This document shows positions 1-7,880 of a DNA stretch of 64,000 bases, in pieces. Numbering within the stretch: position 1 is the first letter of the stretch; each line of letters opens with the position of its first letter. The stretch comes from an uncultured Megasphaera sp. (lineage in GTDB: Bacteria > Bacillota > Negativicutes > Veillonellales > Megasphaeraceae). The stretch spans positions 1 through 64,000 of the forward strand of contig NZ_UQBH01000010.1 in assembly GCF_900539295.1 (NCBI RefSeq). Direction: 5' to 3'. The translations under genes were made by a program, and so were the position numbers. The notes under the pieces were generated by a model. The model made no database searches. It saw only the letters and a list, made by a program, of their open reading frames with translations, and had not been told where the DNA came from.

Positions 1-107
1 CAGAATTAAGCCCGGCCAGCAGCTTATGGTTTGAATTTGAACGCAAATTCAGCGGCACCTACAGCAACGATTGGGAATTCAACGGCGGAATCTCCTGGAA
101 GTTCTAA
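1..107 (+). CDS. Autotransporter beta-barrel, C-terminal end only (cut by window start)
   Basis: This is the last 34 codons of a gene that begins before the window, read in the frame starting at base 3 and ending with TAA at 105-107. The peptide ends in SWKF; a final aromatic residue is the usual outer-membrane barrel signal recognised by the BAM machinery. It aligns without gaps to the end of the next gene (4411-4517), with 8 base differences in 107 by my count, so the two are tandem paralogues. Passenger and signal peptide are not visible. The identification rests entirely on similarity to the complete neighbour. Confidence 0.8.
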   Translation, partial: ELSPASSLWFEFERKFSGTYSNDWEFNGGISWKF

Positions 108-150
108 GCAAGATATTTCCGATTCAATTTCATATAGTTACATGATATAC

Positions 151-198
151 AATCCCCTTCATAGAGACGTAACGGCGTCGGTGAAGGGGATTTTGTTG
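151..198 (+). terminator. Rho-independent terminator of the upstream autotransporter gene
   Basis: An 11-bp perfect inverted repeat (151-161 with 182-192, arm AATCCCCTTCA) with a small inner GACG/CGTC pairing is followed by TTTTGTTG. It lies 43 bases after the stop codon of the partial gene. Confidence 0.8.
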
Positions 199-310
199 TA
201 TGAGGCACCGTAGAAGCATATTTACTCTGATTTATAACATTGCGATGATTTTTTATCATGGAGTGGCTTGATTGATTATAGATAACGCATTATCTAAATG
301 CACGATTAAC

Positions 311-339
311 TTGAAATAGATACATAATAAACTTACAAT
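311..339 (+). promoter_or_regulatory. Sigma-70-type promoter for the autotransporter gene
   Basis: TTGAAA at 311-316 and TACAAT at 334-339 are separated by 17 bases in an AT-rich gap of about 250 bases. The start codon is about 115 bases downstream. The rest of the 348-base gap holds only the terminator above; nothing else is seen. Confidence 0.55.
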
Positions 340-455
340 AGAAATATAAGTATAATAATTTATACAAGTTACGGACGAATAAGACATAATATTTATGAAA
401 TTATTATGGATTACGCTGAACGGACAATCTATTCTTTTATGATGAGGAGGCAATT

Positions 456-3400
456 ATGAGCGGTAAAAAAGCTAGACGAGAGCTATTGCGGGCTTTAGTG
501 TTGGCGGCCCTGTTGAGTACACCCTATATGGGGGTAGGAGCTGAGGATATTCCTAAGGAGCCTTATCCGATAAAAGGCAATACTATTTCAGGGGAGCATA
601 ATCTTCAGGGACAGTATTCCTTGTTCAAACTTAATGGCGAGCAGAAAGTAACGGCAACGGGTGATGTCTCCGTCCTTTCAGAAATGAATTACGATATTCA
701 AGACCCGGTATACATTTTTGACGGTAACGAAACCGAGGGCGACGAAACTGAGGGCAGTGAAACCAAGGGAAAACTGGATTTGAATATGAATAGCCATTCC
801 CTGACTATCGATTCAGGTTCTGATTCTGAAATTTTCTTTATCAATCAGTCTGATACGCAGGTAAATATTCATGATGCCGATACGATTGAAGTGACGGCTC
901 GTTTTGGCGCAATCGTGAATGCTTATGAACAGAGTGGAAACTCTATCAGCCTTCAGGCCAACAAGGATATCCGGTTAATCCAAGCAGATGGGTCTTGGGA
1001 TTCTTCTTTAGGCGTAGCTGGCGATAATCAGTTGAACTTGAATGCCGGCCATGACATCCTATTGCAAAATGATTTGTCAGAGTCTCTGATGAGTATTGGT
1101 GGAGAAGCTAAGGCTACATTGGAGGCCGGTAATGATATTGCTTTGAATAAGGGCGACATCACTTCTTGGGGTGGAGGATTTCTTGAGATGGAGGCCGGTA
1201 ATGATATCACTTTTAATGAGGCTGATATCAATGTTTGGCGTAAAGGTGAGCTTCAGATGAAGGCCGGCAATGACATCAAGGTCAACGGTGAAGGGGTTGC
1301 CGGAATGGATCTTAATGGCGGAGGAATCCTTCAGATGGAAGCCGGACAGATTACGTTTGATAAAGCGGATATTGAGGCTAAAGAGGAAGCCACGCTTGAA
1401 ATGAATTCCGATAAGGGCATTACGTTTGATAATGCGGGCATTGATCTTCAAAGTGGCGCGAAGATTAAATTGGACGCCGGAAATGATATTAAGTTGGATA
1501 ATACGAGTGTTAATGTTCAAGATAAAGCTAACGTTGAAATGAATTCTGGTCATAAAATCATTTTTAATAAGACCAATGCTGAATCAGACTCACCAAATTT
1601 GTACATCGATGCAGGAAGCAATGCAATGCTGACGGCAAAGAATGATATTATTTTTAACCGCGTTCAAGACGGGACTTTTATTGAATTGAATTATACCAAT
1701 CTCACGCCTAGAAAGGGAGCTGCAACTGCTACTATAACTGCCGAAGAAGGGAATATTATTTTCCATGAGGACCAAGCCAGTAATTCTTCTGCAATTAATT
1801 TAAAAAATGGCGCAAATCTTCAAATGGAAGCACAGACCATCAAGGGGGATATGCAGCGCTTTGTATATATGGACGGGTATGATTACCTTTCTTTAAAAGC
1901 CAATGATATTGAGTGGGTCGCCCAAGGGCAGGAAGTGGAAGATAACGAATGGGCATATAATACCGATGATACCAGTATGATTTTTGCTAAAAGGGGAGAG
2001 GTTGATTTTGATGTTACCAGCACACTTAGGTTATCGTCCGAGGTGACGCCTACGTTAATACATACCTATGAAGGTGGTTATGTCACGATAAAAGCAGGAG
2101 ACTCGATTTATTTGCATAATGTCGGTAATGATCCCGGCAGTACTGACTACTATAATGAGGATTATGCTTACTACTATGATGATGCCCATAAGTATCAAGC
2201 GAATCTGTGGGCTATTTACGGAAAAATCGATTTGACGACGACAGATGGAAAGATTTCCATCGATAATAAGGGCTCTATCGCGGCCCTGGCGGAATATGGG
2301 GGTGAGATTGATTTTAACGGCAATACGATTATACCCGAGGCCGGAATCGGTGCTAAGTCGGAAAATGGTGGGAAGATTAATTTTAAAGTTGGTACGGTCA
2401 TGTCGAATGTTGGTATCGGTGTCTGGGCTCAAACCGATAACGAACCCTGGTACAGGGACGATGAATCATCAGAGATAGATTTTAACGGGACGCAGAGACT
2501 TGATCAGGCTGAAAGCCGGTCTTTTGCCAAACTTACTAATGATAGTCTTGCTGTGAGACAAGCCTATGACGACGATTTGGATGAAACAGATGACGAGCCT
2601 GGGTATGAAGATGATTACGATGAACTGTCAAAAATCACTTTTGACGGACCGCTAACAATTGTCCAGGCTGAGACCGGGGCGGTGGCTAAACTTAACAGTG
2701 ATATTGTTTTCAACGATGCTCTCAATATTCAAGCCGAAGGGGATGCATTTTATACGAAATGGGCCGGGCGGATACAGGCTCTTGCTTCCGGTGTCGACAA
2801 GGTTATAATCGGCAATATGCGGGCCTATAACGGTCAGATCGATGTCCTCTTTGATACGCCGGATTCCTCCTTCACCGGTTTTACGGAACTGCGCGAGATT
2901 CACAAAGGGTATTCTTATAAAGAAGACTCTGAAGACAACGATGGTACCTGCCCGCTTGAGCCGGGACCTGGTGATTGCGGTGGCGTAGAGTACCCCGATG
3001 AGGAAATTGTAGATGAAAGTACTTGCCCAGCTGAACCCGGTGACTGTGGCGGTGGTGTAGATTATGGAGGCTGTGAAGAGCCAGTTGTCGATGAAGTCTC
3101 TCACATTAATATTACCTTGAGAAACGGGGCCTTCTGGGATGTCACCGGCGACAGCACGTTGACTACATTAGACAATGACTCCTTAGTTAATATGACTGAT
3201 GGAACGCGCAGCGGCACCTCTATCACGGCGAAGAATCTGTCCGGTACGGGCACGATTCACATGGATCTCGATTGGACCAGTAATGGCGGCGCCAAAGAAA
3301 AGACCGAACAAAGTGACTATATCGTCGCTACGGAAAGTGCGACCGGGACCCAGGCCATCGTGAGCGATCCGGCGACCATGCATCTCGATGCCATGGGCAT

Positions 3401-4517
3401 TGACGACCGCCTCTATTTTGCTACCTTGACCAACAGCGATGCTGTCTTTACCAGTCCCATTACTCAGCAAAATGTAACCAAGGGCAGCTTATATGATTAC
3501 ACAATCGGCATTACATCGGAAACGATAACGACAACAGATGCTGCCGACACGATGGCCGACAGAGCTGCGGCGGATACGACGACGGATTGGTTCTTCGGCA
3601 CCGTCGGCTATACCGAAAGCCCTGTCGTCGAAACGGGCCGTATCAATTCGAACATCGTGTACGACCTGGCAACCGATGTCGACACCTTGAACAAGCGTAT
3701 GGGCGACGTTCGGAATATGAACACCGATCCCGACGGCTGGTGGGCCCGCACGACCTATACCCATCAGGGCCGCGATTCCTACTCCGGTCACAGCAATCGC
3801 TTTGAACTGGGCAAAGATTTCGTAACCTCCCGTGATGACGGCAATGTCGTCCATCAGGGCGCCGTCTTTACCTACCTTCGCAGCAGTGATTCTTTTGACA
3901 ACGGAAACGGGAAATACAAACGCTATTCCGGCGCCCTCTATCACACCTGGCTTGGCAATAACGGCCAGTACGTTGACGTCGTCGGCCGTATGGGCAAGGT
4001 CATGGGCAACAGCCACACCTTCTTGGTCAATGGCGACCAGTCTGACAGCTCCTTCGGTACCTGGTACCAACAGGCCAGTGTTGAAACAGGCAAAACCTAC
4101 GACCTGGAAGACAACTGGTACTTTGAACCCCAGGCCCAGCTGCAGTACACGCACATGAACAGTAAGTCCTACACCAGCAGCGACGGCATCAACCACGACT
4201 TAGACAGCGTCAACAGCTTCATAGGCCGTTTGGGCTTCCGGTTGGGGCAGCGCATCAATGACAAGACGGCTTGGTACGTGAAAGGCGACATCCTCCATGA
4301 ATTCTCCGGTGACGGCGGCATCATGCTGACCTCAGCCAATGGCTTGGAACGCATCGATTACAACCGCGACGGCAAGGACACCTGGTACGACTTAGGCGTA
4401 GGCCTTACGGCAGAATTAAGCCCTGCCAGCAGCTTATGGTTTGAATTTGAACGCAAATTCAGCGGTTCTTACAGCAATAACTGGGAATTCAACGGCGGTA
4501 TCTCCTGGAAGTTCTAA
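456..4517 (+). CDS. Autotransporter adhesin-like outer membrane protein (type V secretion)
   Basis: This is a 1353-residue surface protein. Residues 1-29 are a signal peptide with basic start and hydrophobic core. Residues 30-1080 are a passenger with many degenerate AGNDI-type units (EAGNDITFNEADI, KAGNDIKVNG, DAGNDIKLDN), typical of a parallel beta-helix. Residues about 1088-1353 form an autotransporter barrel ending in SWKF. All five cysteines lie between residues 832 and 873, in an acidic Gly/Pro-rich segment with the repeat TCPxEPG..DCGG; passengers of this class usually avoid cysteine. The first 2.4 kb is rich in AAT, ATT and GAT codons while the barrel uses the AAC/ATC/GAC style of the rest of the window, which suggests a mosaic gene. 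AGGAGG is 6 bases before the ATG. Ligand and function are unknown. Confidence 0.88.
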   Translation: MSGKKARRELLRALVLAALLSTPYMGVGAEDIPKEPYPIKGNTISGEHNLQGQYSLFKLNGEQKVTATGDVSVLSEMNYDIQDPVYIFDGNETEGDETEGSETKGKLDLNMNSHSLTIDSGSDSEIFFINQSDTQVNIHDADTIEVTARFGAIVNAYEQSGNSISLQANKDIRLIQADGSWDSSLGVAGDNQLNLNAGHDILLQNDLSESLMSIGGEAKATLEAGNDIALNKGDITSWGGGFLEMEAGNDITFNEADINVWRKGELQMKAGNDIKVNGEGVAGMDLNGGGILQMEAGQITFDKADIEAKEEATLEMNSDKGITFDNAGIDLQSGAKIKLDAGNDIKLDNTSVNVQDKANVEMNSGHKIIFNKTNAESDSPNLYIDAGSNAMLTAKNDIIFNRVQDGTFIELNYTNLTPRKGAATATITAEEGNIIFHEDQASNSSAINLKNGANLQMEAQTIKGDMQRFVYMDGYDYLSLKANDIEWVAQGQEVEDNEWAYNTDDTSMIFAKRGEVDFDVTSTLRLSSEVTPTLIHTYEGGYVTIKAGDSIYLHNVGNDPGSTDYYNEDYAYYYDDAHKYQANLWAIYGKIDLTTTDGKISIDNKGSIAALAEYGGEIDFNGNTIIPEAGIGAKSENGGKINFKVGTVMSNVGIGVWAQTDNEPWYRDDESSEIDFNGTQRLDQAESRSFAKLTNDSLAVRQAYDDDLDETDDEPGYEDDYDELSKITFDGPLTIVQAETGAVAKLNSDIVFNDALNIQAEGDAFYTKWAGRIQALASGVDKVIIGNMRAYNGQIDVLFDTPDSSFTGFTELREIHKGYSYKEDSEDNDGTCPLEPGPGDCGGVEYPDEEIVDESTCPAEPGDCGGGVDYGGCEEPVVDEVSHINITLRNGAFWDVTGDSTLTTLDNDSLVNMTDGTRSGTSITAKNLSGTGTIHMDLDWTSNGGAKEKTEQSDYIVATESATGTQAIVSDPATMHLDAMGIDDRLYFATLTNSDAVFTSPITQQNVTKGSLYDYTIGITSETITTTDAADTMADRAAADTTTDWFFGTVGYTESPVVETGRINSNIVYDLATDVDTLNKRMGDVRNMNTDPDGWWARTTYTHQGRDSYSGHSNRFELGKDFVTSRDDGNVVHQGAVFTYLRSSDSFDNGNGKYKRYSGALYHTWLGNNGQYVDVVGRMGKVMGNSHTFLVNGDQSDSSFGTWYQQASVETGKTYDLEDNWYFEPQAQLQYTHMNSKSYTSSDGINHDLDSVNSFIGRLGFRLGQRINDKTAWYVKGDILHEFSGDGGIMLTSANGLERIDYNRDGKDTWYDLGVGLTAELSPASSLWFEFERKFSGSYSNNWEFNGGISWKF

Positions 4518-4556
4518 GGAATACGTTTTTTAGAATCTATTTTGCATAGTTCATAA

Positions 4557-4598
4557 GGCTCTCCCTCTATGGCATTTTGCTGCGGAGGGGGAGTTTTT
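4557..4598 (+). terminator. Terminator after the autotransporter gene (first of two)
   Basis: CTCCCTC (4561-4567) can pair with GAGGGGGAG (4585-4593), followed by TTTTT. The pairing is imperfect. It begins about 40 bases after the stop codon. Confidence 0.55.
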
Positions 4599-4629
4599 GC
4601 TTGCTTATAATTACATCATTTTGGGTTGC

Positions 4630-4674
4630 AAAAGTCATGAATCTTGGGAAATCTGAGATTCATGACTTTTTTTT
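4630..4674 (+). terminator. Strong Rho-independent terminator (second of two)
   Basis: A 14-bp perfect stem (4631-4644 with 4656-4669, arm AAAGTCATGAATCT) has an 11-base loop and runs into an unbroken T tract. Two terminators in a row isolate the autotransporter from the region downstream. Confidence 0.85.
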
Positions 4675-4693
4675 GTTGATTATTTTTTCATCA

Positions 4694-4714
4694 TGACAGG
4701 ACCTGTCTTTGTCA
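4694..4714 (+). promoter_or_regulatory. Palindrome GACAGG-A-CCTGTC, possible operator
   Basis: A perfect 13-base palindrome (4695-4707) is followed at once by TTGTCA, a possible -35 element. The core TGACAGGA recurs as its complement in front of the second gene of this region (see 6211-6247). Binding by the WYL protein is inferred from position only. Confidence 0.4.
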
Positions 4715-5073
4715 AATGATAAGATAAATACAAGTAAAAATATAAATGGTAAGGAGTGATCGTGTATGGAAATTCGACCCGTGATTTTTTGGAGTGACAT
4801 TCAACCCTTCACTCATCAGAAATGGCAGTTCTGCCGCAGCTTGAGCCAAATGTGGATGCCCCTGTTTGGCGATTTCCCCGTTGTGAGGACGGGAGGCTAA
4901 CCATAAGTCGGATTTGAAATCGAGAATTGGCATTTGAGGAAGTAAAAGCAGATCTGATGAACCGGACTTGCAGGCTGTAAGCCATCGGACCTGACGGCAT
5001 GAGATACCACAATTCATGCCTGATGGATAGGGGACGTATCAGAGACGCTGAATGATATCAAGGTGGGAAATAT

Positions 5074-5107
5074 CTTGTCTGACGATCTGACAAGTTATTT
5101 TCTGTCA
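5074..5107 (+). promoter_or_regulatory. Overlapping TGTC/GACA inverted repeats, possible operator
   Basis: CTTGTC (5074-5079) and GACAAG (5089-5094) form a 6-bp inverted repeat with a 9-base gap. TGACA (5088-5092) and TGTCA (5103-5107) form a second, overlapping one. They end 20 bases before the chosen start codon of the WYL gene, a place typical for autoregulation. Confidence 0.4.
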
Positions 5108-5127
5108 TAACGAAAGAGATGAGAGGT

Positions 5128-6087
5128 ATGAAAGAAGATAAAGTTTCACGAGTATTATCACTATATTCGCAGTTAATGGAGGGCCGGATGATCAAAAAAT
5201 CCGTAGCCGCTCAAAAATATGGCGTCAACGAGCGCAGTATCCAGCGAGATATTGAAGATATCCGGGCTTTTTGCCGCAACTGTATGGCCCTTGGCGACAG
5301 CATGCCCGGCGACTTGATCTACGATTATATCGATAAGGGCTATCGACTGGAACGGCGGCAGGCGCCGAAGCTGTCTAACAGCGAGGTTCTGGCGTTGTGC
5401 AAGATTCTCCTCGACAGCCGGGCCTTCGTCAAAACCGAGATGGCGGACATGCTGCACAAGGTCATTGCCTGCTGTGTGCCCGAATCGAATCAGGCCTTGA
5501 TTACCAAGCTGGTCAATAATGAGACCTATCACTACGTTGAGCCGCGGCACCGGACGAGTTTTCTCGATACGATGTGGAAGCTCGGCGAGGCCATTCACCA
5601 GCACCGTTATGCGAACATTACTTACGGCCGGATAAAGGACCGGAAGGTCGTTGAACGGCGGTTGAAGCCCTTGGCCCTGCTCTTTTCGGAGTATTATTTT
5701 TATCTCATCGCCTTTATAGACGATAAGGATATCCAGAAAGTATATGAAGGCGCCCACGATATGACACCGACCATTTACCGCCTGGATCGAATCAAGACTT
5801 TGGAAGTAGAAAAGGAAACCTTCCGCATTCCCTATAACCGGCGATTCCAGGAAGGGGAGTTCCGCAAGCGGGTCCAGTTCATGTACGGCGGTCCTCTCCA
5901 TCGCGTGACCTTTACTTATACGGGTTACGATATCGATGCCATCTTAGACCGCCTGCCGACGGCAAAGATATTGAGTGAAGATGATGGAGCCTACCAGATT
6001 GAAGCCGAAGTCTACGGCAAGGGCGTTAAGATGTGGCTCAAAAGCCAGTCCGACTGCGTCAGTGACGTCACCTTTACGGAATTGTGA
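5128..6087 (+). CDS. WYL-domain transcriptional regulator
   Basis: About residues 1-60 form a DeoR/HTH_11-type winged helix (KVSRVLSLYSQLMEG, then YGVNERSIQRDIEDIRAF as the recognition segment). Residues about 150-225 form a WYL domain in which the signature reads YFYLIAF, and a WCX-like C-terminus ends in MWLKSQSDCVSDVTFTEL. WYL proteins sense nucleic acids or nucleotides and often control stress and defence genes. I chose the second ATG because AAAGAG lies 9 bases before it; an in-frame ATG at 5119 has no spacer to a ribosome site. Repeats upstream and in front of the next gene suggest that it regulates itself and that gene (inference). Confidence 0.85.
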   Translation: MKEDKVSRVLSLYSQLMEGRMIKKSVAAQKYGVNERSIQRDIEDIRAFCRNCMALGDSMPGDLIYDYIDKGYRLERRQAPKLSNSEVLALCKILLDSRAFVKTEMADMLHKVIACCVPESNQALITKLVNNETYHYVEPRHRTSFLDTMWKLGEAIHQHRYANITYGRIKDRKVVERRLKPLALLFSEYYFYLIAFIDDKDIQKVYEGAHDMTPTIYRLDRIKTLEVEKETFRIPYNRRFQEGEFRKRVQFMYGGPLHRVTFTYTGYDIDAILDRLPTAKILSEDDGAYQIEAEVYGKGVKMWLKSQSDCVSDVTFTEL

Positions 6088-6116
6088 TAACCGCAGTTGA
6101 AAGCTGATTTTTGTTA

Positions 6117-6164
6117 AAAAGAGATTGTCCAGAGCGATGCCGTTGTGGACAATCTCTTTTGGTT
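6117..6164 (+). terminator. Terminator of the WYL regulator gene
   Basis: A 15-bp stem (6117-6131 with 6146-6160, core GAGATTGTCCA) ends in TTTT followed by GGTTTT. Confidence 0.75.
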
Positions 6165-6179
6165 TTAGCAGAACCTTGT

Positions 6180-6247
6180 TATAATAAAATAAAGACTTTA
6201 TTTCTGCAGATGACAGCAGGAATCGTTTCGGATTCATTCCTGTCAGG
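6180..6247 (+). promoter_or_regulatory. -10 element and TGACAGGAAT inverted repeat before the coiled-coil gene
   Basis: TATAAT at 6180-6185 is a likely -10; the -35 is weak and overlaps the terminator. Downstream, TGACAGCAGGAAT (6211-6223) and ATTCCTGTCA (6236-6245) form an inverted repeat, and TCCTGTCAGGA is itself nearly palindromic. This resembles the palindrome at 4695-4707, so a common regulator is plausible. Confidence 0.45.
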
Positions 6248-6316
6248 ATCAGCTATTTTTTGAAAGCAGGTGCAGTCGTGCTCTTATTTTCGACTATTTT
6301 AAAAATAAATAAGAAG

Positions 6317-7762
6317 ATGACCCAGGAAAAGTTTATCCAACTGGTAATCGATTGGAATCAAAGCAGCAATTATCCGGAAAATATTATTCCCAATCTGGTG
6401 TGGGACGGTCAGTACAATACTTCCTATGAGACTGATAATCTCCTCCTCGATATAAAGGAATACCGCAGGGAAAATATCGTCGCCGTCCGCTATGAAAAGC
6501 GCGACGCCGAAGACGTTATCTGGGATTCGGACTATATCATGAATTTTAAGGACATGAAGATGTCCATCCGCTTGGATCGAAGTTACCTGGAAGAGGCACT
6601 CAAGGTCGATCCGAAATTTTCTACGCCTCACTTTATTTCCATGCTCATTAGCGGAGGCTATTTAGAAGCCGACAACGGTCTCGACGTACGGCGGACGCCG
6701 CTTATCATCGATGAGGAGCATTTGGATATCATCGTCGATATCATGAAGGGGAAGACGCGCCATCACCTTCCCGTCGTCTTCATTTCCAAGACGTCGGACA
6801 ACGAAGATCCCATTGATGTAGAGCGCCTGGCCGGCCGCTTAAAAGGGGCGGCCCATGTTCTGGTCCAAGGGGATTATGGGACGGCAGCTGCCCTTCAGGA
6901 GTACAGCGGAACTGAGCACTTAGGCGGCGGCATCGACATTTATTTTCCCAATCCCGTCGTCGGCCATAAGCGATACGTCTATCGCCGCAATCCGGGCTAC
7001 GATGTTGAACTGACGGAAAAGATCATCGAAAGCGTCATTCAGTACGGCAATGCCAAGCGTGTGTCGCCCCTCTATACTTGGGGCGGCGTAACCGGAGCCA
7101 TCTATCGGGAACAGTATCTCCAGTCTCAAGAAGCCTATGCAGCGGCCGAAAAGGATCGGCACGATGCTTTGTATAAATTGCTGGCCTTACAGGACCGATA
7201 TGAAGAAGACGTGTCCGAAGCCAAAGAGGAAGCGGATAAGCTGTTGGAAATCTTTGACGGGGATATGAAGAAGCTCCAGGAAGACAATGAACGCCTCCGT
7301 TGTCAGATCGAACGACTGGAGTATGAAAATATGGGCCTGCGTTCCAAACTTGATTCTCAGACCCGGGCTCCCGTCTTGTTCATGGGCGATGAAGACGACT
7401 TCTATGCCGGTGAGATAAAGGACTTGCTGCTAAAGACGCTGGATGCCGGCTTAAAGGGCAGTCTGGCCGCCGGCACGCGGCGATACGATGTGGTGAAAGA
7501 CATCATTGAGGCCAATGATTATCAGCGCATCAGTGATGTGAAGGCTGCCGAAGTGAGGCAGCTGCTCAACAATTATGGCGGCATGACGCCAAGGGTGAAG
7601 CGGGGTCTTGAGGCTTTGGGCTTTCAAATCGAACATGACGGCGGCCACTACAAGACGATTTACTACGGCGATGACCGTTATGTCGTCGTGCAGGCCGCGA
7701 CGCCCAGCGACGGCCGGGCCGGGAAAAATAACGCTTCAGCTATCATCAAAAAAGTATTTTGA
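6317..7762 (+). CDS. WYL-linked coiled-coil protein with HicA-like C-terminus, unknown function
   Basis: The protein has 481 residues, and I know no function for it. Residues 1-120 are a compact region with few motifs. Around residues 145-220 is a domain containing LPVVFISKTSDNEDPIDVE, then LAGRLKGAAHVLV and GGGIDIYFPNPVVG, an alpha/beta pattern that recurs in proteins of bacterial accessory loci. Residues about 265-355 are a charged coiled coil. The last 65 residues (LGFQIEHDGGHYK, then TPSDGRAGKNNA) resemble the dsRBD-like fold of HicA toxins. The ATG was preferred as the likely family start; GTG 6278 with AGCAGGTG before it would add 13 residues. It follows the WYL gene and probably shares its operator type. 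Confidence 0.7.
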   Translation: MTQEKFIQLVIDWNQSSNYPENIIPNLVWDGQYNTSYETDNLLLDIKEYRRENIVAVRYEKRDAEDVIWDSDYIMNFKDMKMSIRLDRSYLEEALKVDPKFSTPHFISMLISGGYLEADNGLDVRRTPLIIDEEHLDIIVDIMKGKTRHHLPVVFISKTSDNEDPIDVERLAGRLKGAAHVLVQGDYGTAAALQEYSGTEHLGGGIDIYFPNPVVGHKRYVYRRNPGYDVELTEKIIESVIQYGNAKRVSPLYTWGGVTGAIYREQYLQSQEAYAAAEKDRHDALYKLLALQDRYEEDVSEAKEEADKLLEIFDGDMKKLQEDNERLRCQIERLEYENMGLRSKLDSQTRAPVLFMGDEDDFYAGEIKDLLLKTLDAGLKGSLAAGTRRYDVVKDIIEANDYQRISDVKAAEVRQLLNNYGGMTPRVKRGLEALGFQIEHDGGHYKTIYYGDDRYVVVQAATPSDGRAGKNNASAIIKKVF

Positions 7763-7815
7763 TGCAATTTTTTCAATAAACAAGGACCGATTTTGTGTAG
7801 GGAAAGGGGGGGGAT

Positions 7816-7845
7816 TTGTAAAAATCGGTTATTCCATGGTATAAT
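7816..7845 (+). promoter_or_regulatory. Promoter of the mmd operon
   Basis: TTGTAA (7816-7821) and a consensus TATAAT (7840-7845) are 18 bases apart; the start codon is 35 bases further on. An inverted repeat ACCGATTTT/AAAATCGGT (7786-7794 with 7821-7829), with a run of eight Gs between its arms, overlaps the -35 and could be an operator. Confidence 0.6.
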
Positions 7846-7880
7846 TAAATGCTATAAATTTATGTACGGGAGGTATATGA

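Larger units (their letters stand above)
4675..5118 (+). other. Non-coding or decayed region upstream of the WYL regulator
   Basis: No convincing gene is seen in this stretch of more than 440 bases. A 44-codon reading frame (ATG 4766, TAA 4898-4900) has an upstream AAGGAGTG, but I recognise nothing in its peptide and the frame beyond is closed by stops. It could be a leader peptide or the stub of a decayed gene. A hairpin can form at 4982-5026 (GGCATGA with TCATGCC, flanked by CCATC with GATGG) with no T tract behind it. GACA/TGTC inverted repeats occur at both ends. Confidence 0.4.

Noticed and set aside
1080..1560. AGNDI units considered as a DNA tandem array or phase-variable repeat
   Set aside because: Spacing and bases vary between units; they reflect a beta-helix repeat, not slippage-prone simple sequence.
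2949..3075. The two short Cys-rich copies considered as a CRISPR-like or tandem DNA repeat
   Set aside because: Only two imperfect copies, inside a coding frame and varying at codon level; it is a protein repeat.
4712..5017. A 101-codon minus-strand frame upstream of the WYL gene
   Set aside because: No ribosome site, low-complexity hydrophobic end and no recognised domain. The region is described as unexplained instead.
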